DNA of 64,000 nt. It comes from Leptidea sinapis (taxonomy: Eukaryota > Arthropoda > Insecta > Lepidoptera > Pieridae). The stretch is from contig NC_066296.1 of NCBI RefSeq assembly GCF_905404315.1, positions 8,866,001 through 8,930,000 of the forward strand, read 5' to 3'. The notes beneath the pieces are model-generated. The model worked only from the letters and a program-made list of their open reading frames with translations, was not told the origin of the DNA and searched no databases. Numbering within the stretch: position 1 is the first letter of the stretch; each line of letters begins with the position of its first letter. The position numbers were made by a program, and so were the translations under genes. This document shows positions 42,648 to 54,094 of this stretch, one piece after another.

Positions 42648-43069
42648 ATGAGCTTATAAAAGGTACATGGGGTTTCATCTTTAATTCTTCTGATAACGGC
42701 CAAAATGTGATTTGATCGGGGTATGTTGCGATTATCATTTTTTATTTTATATATGTATGTCATTTTGGGTGCAACATAAGTATTTCAGTTTCTATGATTA
42801 CATATAACTCACCCAACAATAGACTTCTAACCTGATTTAGCCCAATAGTAGGCGTAACAGGTTCATAAATATAAGACACGTAACGAATATAATTGACAAT
42901 AATAGAAATAGAAGAACAATTGATATTAGGATAACATCTTAATTTTTTCTCTAAGCCCTAATTTATAAAATGTGCTAATAATTGTAAAAAAAATTCCCAC
43001 CTGGGTTCCTAAAATCTATTATAAATTAATACAAACAAAATATGTTACTTAATTTAAAATAGGATGTGT

Positions 43070-43935
43070 CACTTATTGAAAGTCAAAAAGACCTACCAAA
43101 GTCAGTCAAAAAGGTCTACCCCCTATTCCGAAAAGTAGCCTTAGACCTGAGAAGAAGTGGCGCAACAAACTAAGCGGGCTTTTTTCATCAAAAAATTGGT
43201 TTACAGAGTAATATTGTACAATATAACTTATTATTTAACAGCCTGAGGGCGGTCGCTCCATTCCCAATCTGTGGTATCATTAAGAAAGTAATTTATGTTA
43301 TTTTTAGTTTTAGTATGTAGTTATTATTAGTAACCTTTACCACACAACCGTTTTTAACAATTTTTTTTTGAACATTTTCTTGTATCTTGTTGTAAAAGTA
43401 TACATCGGTCCCACAAAAGCCTTACTAACTCCACTTAGCCGAATAGTAGGCATTATAAGTTTATGTCTGTTCCTGGTGTTAACATTCTGGTTATGACAGT
43501 TTATAGCAAATTCACTAATGTGCGTATGAACATACATTATCAAGAATATATTGATTAGCAACAGTCAAGATGTTAATTTCTTTAAATTTTGCTCTCAATG
43601 TTTCTTTAGGACCTAGGTTATAAATAACACAAATAGCCCTCTTCCGCAGCATAAATATTGTATTAATATCGGCAGCGTTGCCCCATAGCAATATACTATA
43701 GGACATTACTATGAAAATAACTAAAGTATACTAGTCGCGCCGTATCTATGTCAGTTAATTGTCTAATATTTTTAACCGCGTATACTGCAGATATAAGTCT
43801 GTTCGCCAATCCTTCAATATAGGGGCCCCATTGTAATTTGGAACCCAGAGTAATACCAAGAAATATAGCAGATTCCACCGGTCTTATCACCTCTCCGTTT
43901 AACAAAACAAAATTGTATTGTTCAACTCTCAAGTT
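43070..43935 (-). pseudogene. LINE-D thumb, C-terminus and 3' UTR
   Basis: Minus strand: VEQYNFVLLNGEVIRPVESA, FLGITLGSKLQWGPYIEGLA and KNIRQLTDIDTARLVYFSYF (43696-43932). Then MSYSILLWGNAADINTIFML and LRAKFKEINILTVANQYILD (43515-43706). Then NQNVNTRNRHKLIM and SKAFVG (43337-43561). Three frames for one protein, hence inactive. The 3' UTR runs to 43070. A TH element follows on the right. Confidence 0.8.
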
Positions 43936-43994
43936 ACATGTTTGATTTGTATAATTAACACTATACGATGAAGCGATACGATGAAGGTATCAAA

Positions 43995-44195
43995 AGGGTA
44001 AGGTTGACAAAGCATAAAATTTTTTATGCCGATACGTCACTCGAACGGTTAGCTCAGTTGGTTAGAGCACTCGCACGGAACGCCAGAGGTCGTGGGTTCG
44101 AGTTGCGCATCCTTCAAAAAATATTATTTTTAAAATTTTATTTGTGTTTTAATCCTAGAAGTGAGGGTAATCACTTTAAAATAACCAATTGTTGA
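43995..44195 (+). mobile_element. TH element, single copy with head and tail
   Basis: 5' flank acaaagcataaaatttttta, head 44043-44115 (73 nt; anticodon loop ACGGAAC; T stem mutated GTGGG/TGCGC). Then atttttaaaattttatttgt and the tail agaagtgagggtaatcactt, ending aaaataaccaattg. Together with 16.7 kb it defines the unit of the family. Confidence 0.7.
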
Positions 44196-44283
44196 TATGA
44201 GTTCAAATCATATATTATTTCCATGTTTCAAAGAAATATTACCTAATGACATTAATTTTCCTTAACCGTAATAAGAAGTAAGT

Positions 44284-44505
44284 AATATTAGTACAAGTAA
44301 ACGTTAAACAAAAGCTTTAACAATCTCGTTTACACACCCCCGATTTTATGTGCCTCGTAAACCCCACTATACGTGTGTTTGTACAACAATAACGAAATAT
44401 GAAGTTCCGACGAATAAAGACATTATGTCACATGTGATTTATTGAATTTACCGCCGAACTTTGGAAAGTCGATGACCTGGGGTTTTGTATTTGGTCGAGA
44501 ATATA
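44284..44505. repeat. Dispersed repeat R26, copy 2
   Basis: Direct-orientation partner of 26637-26855 with small insertions (cccactatacgt region). See copy 1 for shared blocks. Confidence 0.6.
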
Positions 44506-45850
44506 CGAAATACTCTCGTCATTTTTGAAGTGAAAACTTCTTTAACGGCGCTGAGTACTTTTCTTGAGATGGATATAAAATGTTAAGCTCGCGTCAGGAC
44601 ACGTGGCCTGATCAAAAAAGTCGTAAAACAAACGTTGAAATTTTGGATGAAAGATTTATACTTCTTACTAATTAAAGTAAGCTTTTTGCTTTATAGCTTA
44701 AGTTATTGCTTTTCAACAATTGCAACATCAACAACAACATTCTCTTGCAACATCAGAGGAATCAAAGGAGCGTTCCCTTTATTAGCATTGTAAAGCATTT
44801 ATGTCACAAACAAATCAACTTAACAAAGCAGTTTCTATAAATCGTATCTATAATGTAACAAACATTTAATGTTCGCTTTTTGCATTGAAATCGAATATCA
44901 TCAGCAACTGTAACGCCCCGAGGAAATTAAAGATTCTATCCGAAGCTAGAACTTAATCCCGTAGTAATAGTAAGCTGGAAAATTGCAAATTAAAGACCTT
45001 ACTTGACAGAGGAAAATGCGACTAAATCGCATAACTTAAAGGTGATTCTTGTGTGTATTGAGTTATATGTGGAAAAGATAAAAACGGATTGGTGCGGTTG
45101 TAGATAGATTCAATTAATTAAGGATGCCTATATTGAGGGTTGCGGTTTCAACAGTAATATACATAATTTCGCTTACAAATTAGTGACAGATAAGTAAACT
45201 TATATTTTCAATACATTTTCTGTATTCAAACTATTCGAATCGAATTCGAATTTCAATTATCTCCGTTTCATAAAAACCCTTTTTAAGATTGTAAATTCAA
45301 TATGAAATGTTTTGTGGACACGATTATAGTTTCAATAGCATGGTAATAAAGGACAATTTGTTTTTGCTAATAAATTTTTAGAAGCTCAGCTATAGTTTTT
45401 TTCGTTTATTTCTCTTATAGTAATTACTAAATCATTGTATTTGTTCTTGAGCATCGTGTTCACGTAGCATCCTTACACAAACAATGAATTCAAGCTCTAA
45501 AGGTTGATGCATCCAATGTAGTATAATAATTTATGTTTAGACTGTTAATTCATTATTACTTTTTATGAAATAATCGATATTTATAATGCTTTTAACTTTG
45601 AACATGATTCATATTATATTGGATACAGCATCTTTCAACGAATTGTATATCAAAACAGATTAGTTTAAAAGCCATTGTAAAATACTCTATTGATTGAAAA
45701 GAGTGGCCGCATTTTGTATGTTTTTCTTACGAGCCCTATTTTTTCTTAACATTTATAGTGACGATTCAAAAGCACTTGGTTGCAGCCTAATTGAAATGAA
45801 ACAGATCTATGTGTATGAATCGTGGTAACATAGTCCTTAACAATTGGCAG
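44506..45850. other. Mostly unrecognised sequence
   Basis: Holds one end motif gaagtgaaaacttcttt (44527), a 37-bp LINE-A scrap in reverse (44741-44777, cattctcttgcaacatcaga), and a short LINE-tail match at 45758. Otherwise AT-rich without ORFs. Confidence 0.5.
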
Positions 45851-45855
45851 ATGTA

Positions 45856-46288
45856 GTAGTGCTCTGTGAACGGCTTGATCACTTGGCGTTGCGTAGAGAC
45901 GTGGCTTCATTGTGTGTCTTCTACCGCATTTATCACGGGGAGTGTTCCGAGCTGTTTCACCTGATTCCTGCCGCCGAATTCCACCTACGCTCGACATGCC
46001 ACAAGTAACGATATCATCCCCACCATCTAGATGTATGGCGGTCCTCCACGGTGCGGTTTTCAAGGAGCTTTCTTCCATGTACTACACAGCTGTGGTATGA
46101 GCTTCCTTGTGCTTCCGGGACGATATGAAATGGGTACCTTAAAAAAAAACGCGTATACCTTCCTTAAAGGCCGGCAAAGCTAACGGGATTCCTCTGCTGT
46201 TGCAAGAGAATGTGGGCGGCGGTGATCACTTAACACCAGGAGACTCGTACGCTCGTCTTTCCTCCTATTCCATTAAAAAAAAATTAAA
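45856..46288 (+). mobile_element. LINE-A 3'-end fragment
   Basis: Begins gtgctctgtgaacggcttga and runs through the C-terminal coding end (cysteine-containing SLCVFYRIYHGECSE) to cctattccatt plus A9. Contains small deletions and stops. Confidence 0.85.
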
Positions 46289-46289
46289 G

Positions 46290-46699
46290 CACAATTCGCC
46301 AATAAATCAGCATACAAATATTTGATTGTCAATATTGGAATTTTTTTAAGTGAATAAACTTTATTTAACTTATCTTGACCTCTCATGTAAAAACTTCAGA
46401 AGCAATCCAATAAATTGGAAACACAGTTAATAAGTTCAATTCTCTCAAAATAAGAATGCATTCCACATCGCAATGCAATGGAACATTGGAGAGTTCACTT
46501 AATTTCTTCCATTGCTTTAATGAAAATAGCGTCAAGCTGACTCGGGTCTGTTTACAGAAAGCTGTGAGGAGAAAGTTTTCTCTATGAATATTAAGTGCCG
46601 TGGATTGCTGAAGTTGTAAAGATTTTGTGCTTTCATTGCGAGACTTAATGTTGATTTCAGTTTCTTGATTTAAACGGGGTCACTGATTTAACTAAAAAG
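46290..46699. other. No gene recognised
   Basis: AT-rich, no ORF or repeat match. Confidence 0.4.
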
Positions 46700-46928
46700 A
46701 TATAATAATAATATTGGCACACTCTTACACATATTATCTTGCCACAAACTAGGCATAGCCTGTACTATTGGTACAAGACAACGATATATTTAAAACAATA
46801 TACTTACTTAAACATACATAAATACTTATAAGCATCCATGACTCGGAAACAAACATGTATATTCATCGTATAAATGTTTGCACCTACCGAGATTAGAACC
46901 CGGGACCTCTAGCTCAGTAGGCAGGGTA
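46700..46928 (-). mobile_element. SINE-D, head truncated
   Basis: Reverse orientation from an ATT tail through agcatagcctgta-type body to ctctagctcagtaggcaggg. The first part of the tRNA-like head is missing. Confidence 0.7.
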
Positions 46929-46984
46929 CTACAATAATAACTATTCTATTTTCTAATTATGTCTAATGCTTAGCTAAGTCGAGT

Positions 46985-47285
46985 TAGTAAGTCTTTTATG
47001 AGCGATTAAACTACATCCCAGAAAATGTCCAAACAAATGTATTACGATATTCAAAATAGTTGTTAAAAACCTTTGTGTGGTAACGGTTACTATAAAATAA
47101 TTGACACACATTAATGATAACACAGATTGGAGCGACTGCACTCAGGCTGTTAAATAGTAATTGTTGTACGATATTACACTGTAATTTTTTTTTATGAGAC
47201 AAAAAAGGAAGCCTGTTGAGTTTCTTGTGCCCGTTCTTCTCAGGTCTGAGGCATACTATTTCGAATGGGTAGTGGGCTTCGTGTG
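46985..47285 (+). pseudogene. LINE-D C-terminal end and 3' UTR
   Basis: Plus strand gives SELVSLL, SQKMSKQMYYDIQNS, KPLCGNGYYK and a WERLHSGC-like end, the C-terminus of LINE-D with frame noise. The 3' UTR block gagtttcttgtgcccgttct and cttctcaggtctgaggcata follows. Confidence 0.65.
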
Positions 47286-47829
47286 GCGTAGGTAAATGTC
47301 TATTCAGGCGTTTGTCATTGAAAGTCCAGAGAAAACCATACCAGCTTCTTCGTAGATTAGCTGCAATAGAAAGTTTTATTTGCAATAGAAAATATTTTTT
47401 TTTTCTTTGCATTAGTATATCCATCTATTTATAGATTTACAATATACTAGTGTATAGGCACAGACAGCATTCGTGACAGAAGAACATCTTTAACGGAGAT
47501 ACAGCAGGATAGAAAAGGAAAGCGAATCTATTGTTACTGTAACCGATTTTGATTGACAAGTTGTCAACAGTCAGCCACGCTAAGATTTACCTTATTCTTA
47601 GTAGTTTGAATATTAAACCACTAGCTAACGTACACATTGACAAATCAAAATGGTCACAAATTGACGGGCTGCCTGGTCGTTTCTACCCTAGTATATTCTA
47701 TTCTAAGTCTGTGTTAAAACTAGTTAGTTATATCATATTTTAAATTTAGATTCGTTTATTTTATTTTATTGTATATTTACTTAGCTTAGATTTAAATTTT
47801 TGTCATATTTAGGTGTAATTAAAACACTA

Positions 47830-48094
47830 ACGGCCTTACAAATAAAATTGGCATAAAGTTATAACTAAGCATAAACCAAGAATATGTAAAATGTTTACAA
47901 GTAGAAATTTTGCTTACGAATGGTTTGTTCGGACGTATAACGTTTCCCGCGTTTATTTGCAAGGCAGCTTGTCATTAGGAAAACTTCATAATTATCATTG
48001 TATTGACAGTGTTGTCAACGATAATGTAAACATTTTTCATTTTCTTTGTTTATCATCAGTTATAACTTTATACAAAGTTTATTTGTAAGGCCGT
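47830..48094. mobile_element. Foldback element, copy 2, flanked by TA
   Basis: 265 bp with terminal inverted repeats ACGGCCTTACAAATAAA...AAAATGTTTACA and the inverse ending TTTATTTGTAAGGCCGT, each arm about 70 bp. TA dinucleotides flank it at 47828-47829 and 48095-48096, as in Tc1/mariner-type insertions. The 65-codon frame inside is incidental. Confidence 0.82.
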
Positions 48095-48099
48095 TATTA

Positions 48100-48570
48100 T
48101 TTGTTTCCATAACTATCCTTAAAATAATTCCCAATTGGTTATTGCAACCTTAAAAATTCTTATTTGTATAATTATTTTTCTCTGGTTTTAGTTTTTAAAT
48201 CACTTTTAGATTTATAAAGTTCCTAATGATAAGCGAAATTAGCATGCAGTGTTTGTTAGCATGCATGATTTTTCATACCCTGTGCATGTAATTTAAATTG
48301 TTAAGAGTTTAAGAAATATTTTTATGTTAAATCGCTGGTAGACCAATAAATACATAATTAAAACCACTGAACACATGTATTGCTAACTGACAACGTGCGT
48401 AAGTTATGTTTTTACACATAGTAAATTTAAGCGTCTAGATAGAGCCTTTTGCTGTTAGACAACGCATGATAACAAGCCAGGTTTACTATTTTAGTATGCG
48501 TGACAAATTACGACTTACACACGTGATACGTTTGCCACTTTGGTTTAGTCTGAAAATAGATGCTTTTTCT
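48100..48570. other. No gene recognised
   Basis: AT-rich, no match found. Confidence 0.4.
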
Positions 48571-48572
48571 AT

Positions 48573-48853
48573 GACGTTCAGCTGATGGTAATTGATACGC
48601 CCTACCCATAATAATGCAGTGGCGCTCAGGATTCTTGAAAAACCCGAAAATTCTGAACGGCACCACATTTGCGCTCGTCACCTTGAGACATAAGATGTTT
48701 AGTTGTCTCATTTGCCCAGTAACTTCACTAGCTACGGCGCCCTTCAGACCGAAACACAGTAATGTTTACACATAACTGCTTCACGGCAGAAATAGACGCC
48801 GTTGTGTTGCCCATAATCTAGCCGGCTTCCTGTGCAAAGGAGCCTCCCACTGG
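48573..48853 (-). repeat. Repeat B copy
   Basis: Reverse orientation from acgttcagctgatggtaatt to ggagcctcccactgg. Lacks the A-rich tail. Confidence 0.82.
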
Positions 48854-49195
48854 TAAGATTTCGCCTCTGTCACTGACTATCAAGACGTAGAAAGATCTAA
48901 GTTACGTTGCAACTTCTTGCGCTTTCATGCTTGAAGTAACTGTATTTTAACATTCAGATCTGGCAATGAATGTGTTATTGAAGAATATATTATTTTGGAT
49001 AATGTTAAGAGAGGTGTGAACAAGGATCGCGTATCGTGTAAGTAGAGACTTCATAAAACTTTTGTGTACAACAATGCTATCAACATTGAGTATCTTGTTG
49101 CCGACCGTCCTAAATTTTCTACACATAAAGTTGATGATGTACTGAGTACAAGACATTATGGCATATTATAAAATTTATTTATTTATGTTTTTTTA

Positions 49196-49336
49196 AGGGA
49201 GGAGGACAAACGAGCGTACGGGTCGTTGTACCTGTTGTAAAGTGATCACCGCCGCCCACAATCTCTTGCAACACCAGAGCGTTGCCGGCCTTTAAGGAAG
49301 GTGTACTCGTTTTTTTTGAAGGTACTCATGTCGTAT
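49196..49336 (-). mobile_element. LINE-A 3' UTR fragment
   Basis: T run then aagggaggaggacaaacgagcg through gtgatcaccgccgcccacaa to ggtactcatgtcgta. 5'-truncated, with a small internal deletion beside caccagagcg. Confidence 0.8.
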
Positions 49337-49339
49337 TTT

Positions 49340-49865
49340 ATGTAATATTTATTATTTAAGATAAAATACACATTCAAATTATAACTCAATTGTTCCCTTG
49401 GAACATCTCACTGAGAACATAGATGTTAAAGATAAAAGCGACATCTACTTAGTTGCAACCGTGCACGTACAATTTACAATTAAAGTTAGTTGCAGCAAAG
49501 GTAAGTAAAACTTGGTAAAAGTAAGCTATATAATTGTAAAACTAGAATGTAGAATATAAAAATAATGAGATTTAAGTTTGATTAGAACTGACAATTTTTT
49601 TAAGATTAGCTTTATAGATAAATAGGGGTAAAAGGGAGCACTGAAACATATCAATGTTATTCAACGTGAGATGATATAGAGTACATATTCTGTGAAGGAA
49701 ACAAGTAGTATTACAATAATATTATTGATATTATTGTGCTGACAACAACGTTATATCATTTTAACGTATGTCTTTAGGTTTCACTTACATTAGCAATTAA
49801 ATTAGCTTTTTTTTAATTAAATTAAGATTACTCTATTTTATACAACATAATGATAATAAGCTGTA
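49340..49865. other. No gene recognised
   Basis: AT-rich, no match found. Confidence 0.4.
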
Positions 49866-49867
49866 GG

Positions 49868-50870
49868 TCACACTAAAAGTTTTGCGTAACTTAAAAAAAA
49901 CAACATGTTATAACCAAAATATTATGTTTATTACTTTTCAAAATACTCTCCTTTACATTTTAAGCAAACATTAACAAAACATTGGTCGGGGATACGTGCA
50001 GGATTGGGTGACGAGTTGTACTTTTTTGGAAGCTAAAAATGACTAAGGATGTAGGATAACGCGGCTTTTTGGTCGTCTTTCGCGAATTTTTTTTTAACAC
50101 TCTGGGTAAGCAAATGGTAGAATACCACTCGGCATTAACAATCTTTTGATCTTCAAGTGGAATTGTGCAGGTGAGACCCGTAGCTGAGAAAAAAATTCAG
50201 AATTCAAAAGATTGCTGTTTTTATTTCGGTTTCAAAACAATAAATCCACGTTTCGTCTCCTGTGACAATGTCATAAACAGCATTAGAATGTCCGTGGTCT
50301 TACTGCATTAGCATCTGTGAGCACCATTCCACGCGAGCCCACTTCTGTTCCGCTGTCAGTTCATAAGGGATCTAACGATAACTAAGTTTCCAAACTTTCA
50401 ATTCTTCGTGTAAGATTTTCTGAATTTGGCTCATACCAATCCCCAAAAGTCCTGGAATTGTCTCATAGGTAATCCACGGGTTTTCTTCAATTGGCTGCTT
50501 AACAGTAGCCACATTATTTTCGTTGACGGCAGTTAAAGGCCGCTCTTCACGAAATTCGTCATGTAAAGAAACCCAACCACTCTCAAATTCAGCAAACCAT
50601 CGCCTCACGGTGCTCAAGCAAGTGCTTCTCTCCAAAAAGCATTTTGAAGACGAGCGGCAGAGTCTTGCGGAGAAAGAGAAGTTTTAAAATCATAAAAAAT
50701 CATCGCTCTAAAATCTTTTCGACTTAATTGCATTTTCGTTGCGTACGTAGAACTTTGATGTGTGATAAAAAAAACAATTGACAAAATATGTATATATTTC
50801 CCGCCAATAGTTTATTTATTACTAAGAAGGTTGCAACGTTTCAAAAATTTAATATTCTAAATAGTGTGCC
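49868..50870 (-). mobile_element. Mariner relic
   Basis: Both ends begin cacacta (49869) / tagtgtg (50862-50868), a probable remnant of the terminal inverted repeats. The transposase lies between, in reverse orientation, with deletions. A short direct duplication of atagtgtgccccatgta lies just right of the element (50861 and 50886). Confidence 0.7.
49920..50733 (-). pseudogene. Mariner transposase, internally deleted
   Basis: Starts MQLSRKDFRAMIFYDFKTSL at 50733, then a stop. A 88-codon frame (50372-50635) follows with the helix-turn-helix part: STVRRWFAEFESGWVSLHDE and TYETIPGLLGIGMSQIQKIL. Next come KWARVEWCSQ and the first catalytic Asp in VTGDETWIY (near 50270). The second Asp region is missing. 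FLASKKVQL and a C-terminal CLLKM remnant follow. DD34D mariner lineage by family knowledge; inactive. Confidence 0.82.
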
Positions 50871-50904
50871 CCATGTATATAAAAATAGTGTGCCCCATGT
50901 ACGA

Positions 50905-52085
50905 GTATATAAAATTTAGTTTCTAGAATAGACCTTTAGTAGATAAACGTGTCAAGTATTTTGTAATAATTATTTCTGAACTATATATTATTCGGTCTAG
51001 TATAAAGTTTACTTTGGAATCTAGCTCGTTGCAACCCAAGCTTAATTTTCTCCCAAATACTAAGTTTGTAGGAGGGTTAATGTTACACTTAATTGTTCGT
51101 AAAACCAAAGTTTTCCGAGGCGATAACGCCCGTACAGCTAAGGAACTCATAACTTGCAGAGTTATGCACGATTTAGAACAAATCGACTTAATTTAAAACG
51201 ACACAATATAAACTTTAATGAATACAACATATAAATTTTAAAAGATACATTTTGTTATAAGAATTACACAGTTTTTAACATTAATTGAACAGTTTTTTAC
51301 ACATGCATGGATTAAAACAGAAAATATTCTAGTAATACGAGAAATAAATTTTAAATTTATTATTTATAATTAAAACTTATAGTGAATTTCAACAAAATAC
51401 TTTGTTCTGGAAGCCATGGATCGAAACTAGAAAAAACCGTCAACTATCTATCGAAACCTGTCCACAGGTGGTCACCGAAAACTGAGGTAACATATTCAAT
51501 TGAATTTATTCCCAGAAGGCTCTGGTTTTATAAGTATTAATAAACCTTGTGCTACTTCATAATGTTTGTCGCATATAGGTAACTCTTCTTTATATTTATA
51601 GAATGGATAAGGTGGAAGAAGGAAAAACTCGATATATGTGTTGCTGGCGTTTGACATGAGAACATTCACTAAGCTAAAGGTACTTCGCCAATTAAAAGAA
51701 AAAGAAAGGGATGATGTTCCTATCAAATAATTTAATAATAAATAGTATATAAATATAAATCCCCGGACTTTTGTTTCAATATTATTCCACTATCTGGGTG
51801 AACTCGAGCAGATACGAGTAAAAGGAGTCAAAGTTGACAAATATTATGGGCCTTCAAGCGTAATCGATGTCGACCGTAATGTGTAAAACTCCTCAGTATT
51901 CAAACTAAACATTAAAACGGGTCTGGCGGCGGATTATTATAATTTATTGAGCTGGGTTGATCACCTAATAATATATCAATAAGGCAATCCATACTCAAAC
52001 TTTATTCACATCATCATTGAGGATAATGATATAGTAGGACGCATGGCATCAATCTTAATTGTGATTCTCAAGTAAAATTTTTTCA
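50905..52085. other. No gene recognised
   Basis: 1.2 kb, AT-rich. No ORF with recognisable motifs and no repeat match. Confidence 0.45.
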
Positions 52086-52087
52086 CG

Positions 52088-52715
52088 TTTAAGTGTCCGC
52101 TCACACAGACCGGCTCAGAGACCATCGGCCGGAGCTCTTATTTTCGTTAGAAGCTTAAGAAACGCTTAGAAGTGGCAGAAGATGACCAAATTCACATAAA
52201 CTGGCTGGAAGAGCACGGATGAGTGAAAGAGCATGCACTCGGAGCATTTCGTATGAGCGAGCGCAGAAGATTACCTTCCGCGCTCTTTATTAGTTCCCAA
52301 TATTCAGTCTACCACTTACTTGAGATAAAAATCGTAACTATCATTGACTTTTCTGCCCCAATAAACTCACCTTATCGGTACACGCTGTCTGTCAATGGGA
52401 CGACGTATACCTTACCAGCGATAGAAGTTTGTAATGAAATTACAATTCACGCGTCCCAGTATAAGGCGATAACAATGACTTATCGGGTATATTGGGACAG
52501 CTTCAGATTATTGACAGCTAATTACTGACAGTAAAAGGTAGTAATTTATCTCTATCAGTAGATAGTATATTGGGAACGGCCGTAAGTCGACTCTTATGAT
52601 TTCACTCTAAGCGCATAGGTTTACTCTCAAGCATTCTCAATAATCAAAGAATGATAAAAATAAACCTTATTAAAAATCTGCTCTCCTCTCCGAGCCGGTT
52701 TGTGTGACACTCAGA
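52088..52715. mobile_element. Inverted-repeat element containing another
   Basis: Outer ends: agtgtccgctcacacagacc ggctcagaga at left and tctccgagccggtttgtgtg acact at right, inverted copies. No transposase seen; the 101-codon frame at 52223-52528 runs across the inner element and is not a plausible gene. Confidence 0.6.
52294..52582. mobile_element. Inner MITE
   Basis: Terminal inverted repeats gttcccaatattcagtctac at left and tagatagtatattgggaac at right, continuing with gagataaaa/ttatctc. Lies wholly inside the outer inverted-repeat element. Confidence 0.65.
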
Positions 52716-53137
52716 GAAGCTGTTGCTATTGATCATCATATGAATTGTGTGTCTATCCACAGTAATCTCCTGAGAACCTCGAAAGAAAATAAAACTGTTC
52801 CACTGATTAAATCTATGCAACAACTCCACTTAGAAACTTTTTCATTATTTTTTCTCATTCAAGATTACTCCAGATAAGTGCGCCGTAAAACTTAACTTGG
52901 CTGTATCTGAAATGCATTTGCAAGCCAACTGTCGCTTCACACATCGTCTGGCAGTCTAGACTTACTGAACGTCGAGGTAAATTCAATTTATTTACTGCAA
53001 CTGGATTTAGACTGGCCAACTTTGGTTTCAGATAGCACTCGAGGGATTTTCTACATTCGAACCATTCCTTATTTACTATCTCGATTTATTATTATTTCAT
53101 GTCATCCGTCAATGAATGACGAAGGCTTTCATTAATG

Positions 53138-53890
53138 CATAAAAGGCATTTATTTTCTCAAAATTGATTCTTTAGAATTCTTTTTGATGTCATTTCTAAC
53201 ACAGTAGATACTATTACCGCTTCGGAAACAAATGGCGCTCTGAGAGAAAAGAAGCGGCGCCAGAAACTCTCCTTTTTTGCGCTCTTTTCAATAAAAATAT
53301 AAAATGTTGTACTGTCATTGCTATTGCTATAAAATAATCATAATCTAGTAGTCCTAGGGGAACTCTTTCGCTTAAATAATTATGATTTTAACAGCTTTAG
53401 GGCTCTATTTTTAATCCATAATGCGGAGTAAAGAGTGGACGCAGTCAAATGCTTTGGACAAATAAAAAAAAAAATGCCCAATGCATCCGGTAACTCTCCC
53501 CAGGCTTCAAAGATGTGCTCAATGAGTACCCGCAGTAATTGTTGATAAGCCCCTAGTGAAACCAAATTGATTTTTGTTCAATAATTTACAAAAATTCATA
53601 TGTAGCAGCTGAAGCAAAAGCTTTTCAAAAATTTTACTAAAAACGGGCAGCACTGAAATATGCCTGAAATTTGAAGCGACAAAAGAACTGCCCGATGTAA
53701 ACAAAGATATAACTTTCAGTCAGGGAACACACCCTCATCTATGCATTTGTTAAATATTATTGCTAATTCAGGTGCTGTAATGTCAAGTATGTATTTTACA
53801 GTATAAGTCGAATGGCCCCATAGGTCTTTTGTATTTTTCAGGTTAATTAAAAATCAAGTCAATTAAGTCATGTGATACTCATCCCAACTT
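53138..53890 (-). pseudogene. LINE-C with collapsed RT and 3' UTR
   Basis: Minus strand: RT fingers NFRHISVLPVFSKIFEKLLL, then NKNQFGFTRGLSTITAG (53519-53704), then LIEHIFEAWGELPDALG (near 53490). A large deletion removes the palm and active site. The LINE-C 3' UTR (53138-53360, gaagcgg motif) follows. Confidence 0.72.
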
Positions 53891-54094
53891 ACCTGTCCGG
53901 AAGTTGTGGTATAGTATACGGGTATGCGACCCCGGCTCCCCTAGCTATTACTTAGTCCTTATCCTTGCCCTCCTGGGCGGTAATATCCTACATTTCATAT
54001 TTCCCACTTTAACTTACCAATCTTCCTTTCACACCACCTATCTTTCCCTTTCCCTATTCCTACCCTGTCCGCCAATCCAACGTCTGCCGCGCGG

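Noticed and set aside
42082..42763. Two 218-222 codon open frames of repeated ISFHF on the minus strand
   Set aside because: They are the direct translation of the ATGAA array. A 5-bp unit has no stop in these frames, so length says nothing about coding.
47891..48088. 65-codon frame, matched by one on the opposite strand at 17662-17859
   Set aside because: It is repeated only because the foldback element is repeated, has no recognisable domain, and covers the inverted arms.
52223..52528. 101-codon plus-strand frame
   Set aside because: Crosses from the outer to the inner inverted-repeat element, so it cannot be an ancestral gene.
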